Below are positions 57,213 through 64,000 of a stretch of DNA of 64,000 nt, in pieces. Numbering within the stretch: position 1 is the first letter of the stretch; every line of letters begins with the position of its first letter. The translations under genes and the position numbers were made by a program. The notes below the pieces were generated by a model, which ran no database searches, was not told the origin of the DNA, and saw only the letters and a program-made list of their open reading frames with translations. This stretch comes from Streptomyces seoulensis (GTDB taxonomy: Bacteria > Actinomycetota > Actinomycetes > Streptomycetales > Streptomycetaceae): the NCBI RefSeq assembly GCF_022846655.1, contig NZ_AP025667.1:6113001-6177000 (forward strand). Reading direction: 5' to 3'.

Positions 57213-58427
57213 CTAGTTGGAGGCGATCAGCTTCAGCTCGGGGTGGGCCGTGCCGCCCTCGATCGCCGTCGAGGAGATGTGCGAGACCACCCTGTCGTCG
57301 ACCGGGTCGTTCTCCGGGTCGTCGTGCACCACCAGGTGCTCGTAGGTGGTCGCCCGCTGTGCGGGGGTACGGCCCGCCTTGCGGATCAGGTCGATGATCT
57401 CCAGGCGGTTGCTGCGGTGCTTGGCACCGGCAGAGGAGACCACGTTCTCCTCCAGCATGATCGAGCCCAGGTCGTCCGCGCCGTAGTGCAGCGAGAGCTG
57501 GCCGACCTCCTTGCCCGTGGTCAGCCACGAGCCCTGGATGTGCTGGACGTTGTCCAGGAACAGGCGGGCGATGGCGATCATGCGCAGGTACTCGAAGAGC
57601 GTCGCCTGCGTGCGGCCCTTCAGGTGGTTGTTCTCGGGCTGGTAGGTGTACGGGATGAAGGCGCGGAAGCCGCCCGTACGGTCCTGCACGTCCCGGATCA
57701 TGCTCAGGTGCTCGATGCGCTCGGCGTTCGTCTCGCCCGTGCCCATGAGCATCGTGGACGTCGACTCCACGCCCAGGTCGTGCGCCGTCTCCATGATCTC
57801 CAGCCAGCGCTCGCCGCTCTCCTTCAGCGGGGCGATCGCTTTGCGGGGGCGGGCCGGGAGCAGCTCGGCCCCGGCACCGGCGAAGGAGTCCAGACCCGCC
57901 TGGTGGATGCGGGTGATGGCCTCCTCCACCGAGACCTTCGAGATGCGGGCCATGTGCTCGACCTCGGACGCGCCGAGGGAGTGGATGACCAACTGGGGGA
58001 ACGCGTCCTTGATCGCCTTGAAGTGCGACTCGTAGTACTCGACGCCGTAGTCCGGGTGGTGGCCACCCTGGAACATGATCTGGGTGCCGCCCAGTTCGAC
58101 CGTCTCCGCGCAGCGGCGCAGGATGTCGTCGAGGTCGCGGGTCCAGCCCTTCTTGGTGTCCTTGGGGGCCGCGTAGAAGGCGCAGAACTTGCACGCCGTG
58201 ACGCACACGTTCGTGTAGTTGATGTTGCGCTCGATGATGTACGTCGCGATGTGCTCGATACCCGCGTACTTGCGGCGGCGCACGGCGTCGGCCGCCGCGC
58301 CGAGCGCGTGCAGGGGGGCGTCGCGGTAGAGGACGAGCGCTTCCTCGGGCGTGATGCGTCCGCCCGCTGCGGCTCGGTCCAGCACGGCTGCGACATCCAA
58401 AGAAGCGAGTTCGGCCTTCTCGGTCAC
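57213..58427 (-). CDS. mqnC: Dehypoxanthine futalosine cyclase (MqnC)
   Basis: Radical SAM enzyme of the futalosine pathway that cyclises dehypoxanthine futalosine, 404 aa. The cluster motif is CVTACKFC (Cys75, 79, 82). Typical sequence around it is NINYTNVC and FYAAPKDTKKGW, and GGTQIMFQGGHHPDYGVEYY follows. The GTG at 58427 has AAGGGA upstream. It heads a unit with the amidohydrolase-like gene; mqnA lies three genes upstream on the same strand. Confidence 0.95.
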   Translation of the reverse strand: MTEKAELASLDVAAVLDRAAAGGRITPEEALVLYRDAPLHALGAAADAVRRRKYAGIEHIATYIIERNINYTNVCVTACKFCAFYAAPKDTKKGWTRDLDDILRRCAETVELGGTQIMFQGGHHPDYGVEYYESHFKAIKDAFPQLVIHSLGASEVEHMARISKVSVEEAITRIHQAGLDSFAGAGAELLPARPRKAIAPLKESGERWLEIMETAHDLGVESTSTMLMGTGETNAERIEHLSMIRDVQDRTGGFRAFIPYTYQPENNHLKGRTQATLFEYLRMIAIARLFLDNVQHIQGSWLTTGKEVGQLSLHYGADDLGSIMLEENVVSSAGAKHRSNRLEIIDLIRKAGRTPAQRATTYEHLVVHDDPENDPVDDRVVSHISSTAIEGGTAHPELKLIASN

Positions 58428-58516
58428 CGGGCGTCCCTTTCGTCAAGGGTTGTGGACGGACCTCGCCAGCCTACGCCAGGGGAACGGATCACCCGACTTC
58501 AGGCCGTGTGGGGGGC

Positions 58517-59236
58517 TCAGGAGGTGTACGCGCCCACCAGGACCCCCAGCAAGGTGCCGGTCAGGAGGAAAGGGCCGAAGGGGATGGCCGACTTGCGGTC
58601 CGCCCTGCGGGCGACGACGAGGGCCAGGCCGTACAGCGCGCCCGTGGCGAAGGCGGCGAAGGTGCCGAGCATCAGCGTCGGCCAGCCGTACCAGCCGAGG
58701 GCCGCGCCCAGGGCCGGGGCCAGCTTCACGTCCCCGAAGCCCATGCCGGAGGGGTTCAGGAGGTGGAGGGCGAGGTAGCCGGCGCCGAGGGCCAGGGCGC
58801 CGTAGAGGGCCGTGCGCCAGGTCCCGGTGTGGTCGGGGAGCCACGCCGCGAGGGCCAGGAGGGCCAGTACCGCCGGGGTGAGCGGGAGGGTCAGGGGGTC
58901 CGGGAGGCGGTGCACCCGTACGTCCACCGCGGCCAGGAGTACTGCCACGGGGGTCAGGGCCAGCCAGGCCGCGAGTTCCGGGCGTGGCCCCGTGGCCAGG
59001 GCCAGGAGGGCGCAGATCGCGGCCGTCAGCAGGGGGAGGGTGGCCGCCTTCGTGTGCGGGCACTGGGAGCACGGGGTCGTGCCCAGCCAGCCGGTCAGGG
59101 GGTGGTCCGCCGCCTCGCACGCCGTGCGCCAGGGCATGCCCTGTGGGGTCGTGAAGCGGTACGCGGCCCTGGGGAGCAGGGCGCCCGTCAGCGCGCCCCA
59201 CAGCGCGGCCAGTACCACCGGGAGCAGGTCAGTCAT
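58517..59236 (-). CDS. A24-family prepilin peptidase
   Basis: Membrane aspartic protease of 239 aa with about seven helices. The two catalytic aspartates are Asp105 (AAVDVRVHRLPDP) and Asp169 (GMGFGDVKL). The N-terminal cytoplasmic loop has Cys40, Cys56 and Cys59 (PCSQCPH), only one CxxC rather than the two of classic PilD. It could also methylate prepilins. Its start overlaps the Ser/Thr kinase gene by 8 bp, implying coupled translation. No pilin gene lies nearby. Confidence 0.87.
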   Translation of the reverse strand: MTDLLPVVLAALWGALTGALLPRAAYRFTTPQGMPWRTACEAADHPLTGWLGTTPCSQCPHTKAATLPLLTAAICALLALATGPRPELAAWLALTPVAVLLAAVDVRVHRLPDPLTLPLTPAVLALLALAAWLPDHTGTWRTALYGALALGAGYLALHLLNPSGMGFGDVKLAPALGAALGWYGWPTLMLGTFAAFATGALYGLALVVARRADRKSAIPFGPFLLTGTLLGVLVGAYTS

Positions 59237-60788
59237 CGTCCGTCACCTTGGACAGGCGGGCCTCGGGGCGGCCCTCCGCCTCGCTGGCGGAGGTGTAGGT
59301 CAGGTCGTCGCCGGTGGGGGTCAGCTCCACCTCGTGGGGAGTGGGGTTGCAGCCCGCGTGGTTGCCCTTGGCTCCCTTGGAGGTGGCCAGCAGGTGTTCG
59401 GGGGTCGCCCGCTTCAGGGTGAGGACGTCCACGCAGACCGCGCCGAGCTGGTCCGTCTGGCGCAGGCGGCCCAACTCCTTTCCTACGGCGGCCTGGTGGA
59501 GGGCCACGCGGAAGGTGCCCATGGGCAGCGTGCCGTTCAGGCCGGTGGCCTTGCCCTCCCAGGTGCCCAGGTAGCGGGCGGGGACCGCGCCGGCGGCGTC
59601 GCCCGGTGCCGAAGGGGCGCCGCCCGCCGTGTCGTTGCCGCCGCTGCCACCCGGGTCCAGCAGGGTGGCGACGCCGAGGGAGACCGCGGCCAGCGCGCCC
59701 GCCACGGCCAGGGCGACCGTGCAGCTCACCCGGCGCCCGCGCCCCGTCCGCCCCGGTGCCGAGGTCGCCGCGAGACTGACGCTCACCTTGCCGGGGGCCG
59801 TCTGCGCGGCCGGTGTCATCACCGGTGCGGGGCCGAACTCCCCCGGCACCGAAGGAGTGTGGGAGTCCACCGGACCCGGCGGGGCGTCGGCGGACGCCTC
59901 CAGGTTGAGGAGACGGACCGCGCTGCGGCTGACCTGCTCGACCAGGGCGCCGGGGAGCCAGCCACCCGTCATCAGGGCCGCCGCACCGTGCGGGGCAAGC
60001 CTGCGGGCGATCTCGGCCGGGGAGGGGCGCGGCGCGGGGTCCTTCGCCAGGCAGGCGGCCGCGATCTCACGCAAGTCGCCGTCCAGCGGACCGAGTTCCG
60101 GTTCCTCGTGGACGACCTTGTAGAGCAGGGCCGCCGAGGAGTCGCCGGGGAAGGGCGGGTTGCCGGTGGCCGCGTAGGCCAGGACCGCGCCGAGGGAGAA
60201 CACGTCGGCCGCGCCGGTGACTTGGCCGCCGAGGATCTGCTCGGGGGCCATGTAGCCGGGTGAGCCGACAGAAGCGCCGGTCGCGGTGAGGGAGGCGGTG
60301 CCGGTGGTGGCGCGGGCGATGCCGAAGTCGATCAGCAGCGGGCCGTCCAGGGTGAGCAGCACGTTGGAGGGCTTCACGTCCCGGTGGACGAGGTCCAGTG
60401 CGTGCACGGTGGCCAGCGCCTCGGCGAGACCGGCGCCCAGGGCCCGCACGGTGTGCTCGGGCAGGGGGCCGAGGGCGGTGACGGCCTGGGTGAGGGAGGG
60501 GCCCGCCGCGTAGGCCGTGGCGACCCAGGGGACCGGGGCGTCCGGGTCGGCGTCCAGGACGGGCGCGGTCCAGGCGCCGCCGACCCTGCGGGCGGCCGCC
60601 ACCTCGCGGCGGAAGCGGGCCCGGAACTCCTCGTCCAGCGCGTACTGCGGGTGGACGATCTTCACGGCGACGGTCCGCCCGCCCGCGCTGCGGCCCAGGT
60701 AGACGCGGCCCATGCCGCCGGAGCCGAGCCGGCCCAGCAGCCGGTACGGGCCGACCGCGGCCGGTTCGTCCGCTCCGAGCGGCTGCAT
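59229..60788 (-). CDS. Membrane Ser/Thr protein kinase with novel extracytoplasmic domain
   Basis: 519 aa. The kinase domain (15-270) has the glycine loop GSGGMGRVYLG, Lys43, HRDVKPSN with Asp137, DFG at Asp154 and GYMAPEQ. A Pro-rich linker leads to one membrane helix (354-377). The outside domain (about 403-519) begins ARYLGTWEGKATGLNG and contains two cysteines (452, 480) that could pair. It has no PASTA repeats, so the signal is unknown. GGGGAGGGG precedes the ATG. It lies between mqnA and the prepilin peptidase. Confidence 0.9.
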   Translation of the reverse strand: MQPLGADEPAAVGPYRLLGRLGSGGMGRVYLGRSAGGRTVAVKIVHPQYALDEEFRARFRREVAAARRVGGAWTAPVLDADPDAPVPWVATAYAAGPSLTQAVTALGPLPEHTVRALGAGLAEALATVHALDLVHRDVKPSNVLLTLDGPLLIDFGIARATTGTASLTATGASVGSPGYMAPEQILGGQVTGAADVFSLGAVLAYAATGNPPFPGDSSAALLYKVVHEEPELGPLDGDLREIAAACLAKDPAPRPSPAEIARRLAPHGAAALMTGGWLPGALVEQVSRSAVRLLNLEASADAPPGPVDSHTPSVPGEFGPAPVMTPAAQTAPGKVSVSLAATSAPGRTGRGRRVSCTVALAVAGALAAVSLGVATLLDPGGSGGNDTAGGAPSAPGDAAGAVPARYLGTWEGKATGLNGTLPMGTFRVALHQAAVGKELGRLRQTDQLGAVCVDVLTLKRATPEHLLATSKGAKGNHAGCNPTPHEVELTPTGDDLTYTSASEAEGRPEARLSKVTDDD

Positions 60789-60843
60789 GGCGACCCCTCC
60801 CCCGCGGGCTCCCCCGTAAAGCCGCGCCCTCGCAGCGTAGTGA

Positions 60844-61701
<858 letters not shown>

Positions 61702-61794
61702 CTAGACCCCTTGCGATACGAAGCCCGGACCGGGCCGTGGTCAGCGGGCCCGAGGGAGGGTTCAAACATTCGGGTGACGTGATCTTGACCTCTA

Positions 61795-61822
61795 TTGCTT
61801 TCCGGGGGCTGCGTGCTAGGCT
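61795..61822 (+). promoter_or_regulatory. Promoter of the cold-shock gene
   Basis: TTGCTT (61795-61800) and TAGGCT (61817-61822) are 16 nt apart, close to the Streptomyces housekeeping consensus. Transcription from about 61829 would give a leader near 150 nt, in keeping with the long structured leaders of cold-shock messages. Confidence 0.6.
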
Positions 61823-61977
61823 CGCCGCAAGTTGCAGTTTGGTTTCCCTTGCAGTACAGAGCCTGCGGAGCATGTGACCGCGGGCTCTCGTCGTTTTCAG
61901 ATGAATGCAGTCGTGCAGCACCGTTCGCACTTGCAGGTTCTGGAGCAGGGCAACCCTTTTGGGCCCAAGGAGGGCTT

Positions 61978-62181
61978 ATGGCTACCGGAACCGTTAAGTG
62001 GTTCAACGCCGAAAAGGGCTTTGGCTTCATCGCCCAGGAGGGCGGCGGCCCCGACGTCTTCGTTCACTACTCCGCGATCAACGCCACCGGCTTCCGCTCC
62101 CTCGAGGAGAACCAGCAGGTGAACTTCGACGTGACGCAGGGCCCGAAGGGTCCGCAGGCGGAGAACGTCACCCCCGTCTGA
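61978..62181 (+). CDS. Cold-shock protein (CspA family)
   Basis: 67-aa single-stranded nucleic-acid-binding protein. RNP1 is KGFGFI (13-18) and RNP2 includes VFVHYSA (27-33); [11 protein letters not shown] is diagnostic. AAGGAGGGC precedes the ATG. The acidic pI and length match Streptomyces Csp proteins. It is a lone gene with its own promoter and terminator. Confidence 0.97.
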   Translation: MATGTVKWFNAEKGFGFIAQEGGGPDVFVHYSAINATGFRSLEENQQVNFDVTQGPKGPQAENVTPV

Positions 62182-62217
62182 TCACTGCCTGATCGCAGAA
62201 CCTGAGTGCAGTACCCA

Positions 62218-62250
62218 AGGAGCCCCACGCCTTCCGGCGACGGGGCTCCT
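62218..62250 (+). terminator. Terminator of the cold-shock gene
   Basis: AGGAGCCCC (62218-62226) and GGGGCTCCT (62242-62250) form a perfect 9-bp stem, followed by a GCCTTTCT pyrimidine stretch 36 bp after the stop codon. Confidence 0.8.
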
Positions 62251-62385
62251 GCCTTTCTCCGTGACGCCCCGATGAATTCCCGGCGAATTCCCCGCCCGGC
62301 GTGCCGCCCATTGCCCGCCGGAACCCGTGGCATTCCGGCGCCGGAGTTCTCACCCGAACGGCCGCGGGAAGTGCCCGGAACCCTC

Positions 62386-62402
62386 TAGGGTCCCTCCCCA
62401 TG
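62386..62402 (+). promoter_or_regulatory. -10 element suggesting a leaderless methyltransferase message
   Basis: TAGGGT (62386-62391) ends 8 nt before the ATG at 62400, the spacing expected if transcription begins at the start codon. No ribosome site is visible, which fits a leaderless mRNA. Confidence 0.45.
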
Positions 62403-63050
62403 ACCGACTCCCTGGGCACCGCCGACTTCCTCACCGCCACCCGCACGTTCTACGACGCCGTCGCCGAGGACTACGCCGATCATTTCCGGGACGCGCACAT
62501 CTCCCAGCCCCTCGACCGAGCCCTGCTGCGGGTGTTCGCCGAGCTGGTGGGGGCGGGTGCGGCCGTGGCCGACCTGGGGTGCGGGCCCGGCCGGATCACC
62601 GGCTTCCTCGACGCCCTCGGCCTCGACGTGTTCGGGCTCGACCTCTCCCCCGCCATGTTGGCCATCGCCCGCCGCGAGAACCCCGGCCTGCGCTTCGTGC
62701 AGGGCTCCATGCTGGAACTGGACCTCCCCGACGGGAAGCTGGCCGGTGTCGTGTCCTGGTACTCCAGCATCCACACCCCGGCGGAGGAACTGCCCGCGCT
62801 GTTCGCCGAGTTCCGCCGCGTCCTGGCGCCGGGCGGGCATCTGCTGCTCGCCTTCCAGGCCGGGGACGAGCCCCGGCGCCACGACCAGCCCTGGGGGCGT
62901 CCGGTCAGCCTCGACTTCCTGCGCCGCGATCCGGAGCGGATGGCCGCGCTGCTGGAAGACGCCGGGTTCGCCCTCGGCTCCCGCACGGTACGGGAGCCCG
63001 GCCCCACGGAGCCCGTCCCGCAGGCGTGCCTCTTCGCCCGAGTGCGCTGA
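62400..63050 (+). CDS. Class I SAM-dependent methyltransferase
   Basis: 216 aa. The SAM loop is VADLGCGPGRITGFL (about 57-71), followed by the acidic strand end VFGLDLSPAMLAIAR and the motif FRRVLAPGGHLLLAF, a Methyltransf_11 pattern. The N-terminus RTFYDAVAEDYADHF is typical of small-molecule methyltransferases. Substrate unknown. It ends 2 bp from the convergent acyl-CoA ligase gene. Confidence 0.88.
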   Translation: MTDSLGTADFLTATRTFYDAVAEDYADHFRDAHISQPLDRALLRVFAELVGAGAAVADLGCGPGRITGFLDALGLDVFGLDLSPAMLAIARRENPGLRFVQGSMLELDLPDGKLAGVVSWYSSIHTPAEELPALFAEFRRVLAPGGHLLLAFQAGDEPRRHDQPWGRPVSLDFLRRDPERMAALLEDAGFALGSRTVREPGPTEPVPQACLFARVR

Positions 63051-63052
63051 CC

Positions 63053-64000
63053 TCAGGGGCCGGTGACCTGGCCCGAGCCCTCGTACAGGCCCTCCACCTC
63101 GTCCGCGAAGTCCCGCAGGATGCGGGCGCGGCGCAGCTTCATGGACGGGGTGAGGTGGCCGGTGTGCTCGGTGAAGTCGCCGGGCAGGACGGTGAAGCGG
63201 CGGATCGACTCGGGGCGGGAGACGAGCTGGTTGGCCTGCTCCACCGCGTCCCGCAGGACGGCGTTCAAGTCCGGGTCGCTGACGAGCAGTTCGGCCGGCA
63301 CCGGGTGCTTGCCGTTCATCTGGCGCCAGTGGTGCAGGCCGTCCGCGTCCAGGGTGATGAGCGCGCCGATGTAGGGGCGGCCGTCGCCGACCAGGAGGCA
63401 GTGGGAGATCAGGGGGTGCTGGCGCAGCCAGTTCTCCAGCGGCGCCGGGGCCACCGACTTGCCGCCCGCCGTGATCAGCAGCTCCTTTTTGCGGCCGGTG
63501 ATGGTGAGGTAGCCGTCGTCGTCCAGCTCCCCCAGGTCGCCGGTGGGCAGCCAGCCGTCGCGGGTCGCGGGGACGACACCGCCCGCCTGCTGGTCCCAGT
63601 AGCCGCGCAGCACATGGTCGCCGGAGATCAGGATCTCGCCGTCGGCCGCGATCCGGACCCGGGTGCCGGGCAGCGGCCAGCCGACCGTGCCGAGGCGGGG
63701 CCGCAGCGGCGGGGTGACGGTGGTCGCGCCGGTGGTCTCGGTGAGGCCGTACCCCTCGAAGATCTCGATGCCCGCGCCAGCGTAGAAGGCGGCCAGGCGG
63801 CGGCCGAGGGGGGAGCCGCCGCAGATGGCGTAGCGGACCTTGCCGCCCATGGCGGCGCGCAGCTTGCGATAGGCGAGCGGGTCGTAGAAGGAACGGCTCG
63901 CCTTCAGGGCGGCGCCCGGACCGCTGCCGGTCCCGGTCTGGCGGGCCTCCAGCGCCTCGCCGTAGCGCACGGCGGTGGCGGCGGCCCGGTCGAAGGCGGC
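63053..64000 (-). CDS. Long-chain fatty acid-CoA ligase (3' part; runs off right edge)
   Basis: AMP-forming acyl-CoA synthetase. The last 315 codons are present and the frame is open to base 64000. The core motif EGYGLTETTGATTV and the hinge DGWLPTGDLGELDDDGYLTITGRKKELLI (here 29 residues, cited by its ends DGWLPTGDLG and GRKKELLI) are those of FadD15-type enzymes, with the helical insertion and RRFTVLPGDFTEHTGHLTPS near the C-terminus. It activates long-chain fatty acids to acyl-CoA at the membrane. Confidence 0.92.
   Translation of the reverse strand, partial: AAFDRAAATAVRYGEALEARQTGTGSGPGAALKASRSFYDPLAYRKLRAAMGGKVRYAICGGSPLGRRLAAFYAGAGIEIFEGYGLTETTGATTVTPPLRPRLGTVGWPLPGTRVRIAADGEILISGDHVLRGYWDQQAGGVVPATRDGWLPTGDLGELDDDGYLTITGRKKELLITAGGKSVAPAPLENWLRQHPLISHCLLVGDGRPYIGALITLDADGLHHWRQMNGKHPVPAELLVSDPDLNAVLRDAVEQANQLVSRPESIRRFTVLPGDFTEHTGHLTPSMKLRRARILRDFADEVEGLYEGSGQVTGP

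Overview
The window is a piece of a high-GC actinobacterial chromosome, almost certainly Streptomyces. The signs are GTG starts, GTGA and ATGA translational overlaps, strong third-position GC bias, a 14-gene nuo operon, the futalosine route to menaquinone, a PF13796-type sensor kinase family and a c-di-AMP (ydaO-type) riboswitch. I find no insertion sequence, prophage, CRISPR array, rRNA or tRNA. This looks like core chromosome devoted to respiration and menaquinone. Two stretches stand out from the rest: a recombined segment shared by two kinase genes, and one decayed gene.

Region 1 (1-8898, minus strand) is a second, reduced complex I operon in transcription order nuoA, B, C, H, I, J, K, L, M, N, with nuoN running off the left edge. 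It lacks nuoD and the NADH-input genes nuoE, F and G. Its NuoC carries a 270-residue Arg/Ser/Pro-rich repetitive tail. Divergent from it (9131-12496) are two related sensor histidine kinases and a NarL-type regulator, followed by korA-korB (12647-15626), a 2-oxoacid (2-oxoglutarate):ferredoxin oxidoreductase. The arrangement suggests that the reduced complex could take electrons from ferredoxin rather than NADH. That is an inference.

Region 2 (15642-35686) is mixed housekeeping. It holds an HxlR/qorB-like divergent redox pair, rarD, a decayed DUF6924-like gene, a VOC protein, a lipoprotein, a TPR protein, an FMN reductase, an operon of a LolA-fold protein with an ABC exporter, and a polyprenyl diphosphate synthase likely to make the menaquinone tail. 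It continues with a secreted SLT-domain protein under a c-di-AMP riboswitch, a HAD phosphatase, a flavoprotein monooxygenase plus ATP-grasp ligase pair, fumarylacetoacetase, an M56 peptidase, recQ and a Uma2 nuclease-fold protein.

Region 3 (35753-51681, minus strand) is the complete nuoA-N operon, with a near-consensus Rex operator upstream at 51786-51803. Region 4 (52446-64000) holds an NlpC/P60 hydrolase, a geranylgeranyl-reductase-type menaquinone tail reductase (menJ-like), a GNAT, a PASTA protein, menG/ubiE, an amidohydrolase-like protein without its metal site, and mqnC. A prepilin peptidase, a membrane Ser/Thr kinase, mqnA, a cold-shock protein, a methyltransferase and the 3' part of a long-chain acyl-CoA ligase complete it. 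The genes fit one theme: making menaquinone (mqnA, mqnC, prenyl synthase, menG, menJ), reducing it (two Nuo complexes) and feeding it (NADH, or ferredoxin from KorAB).
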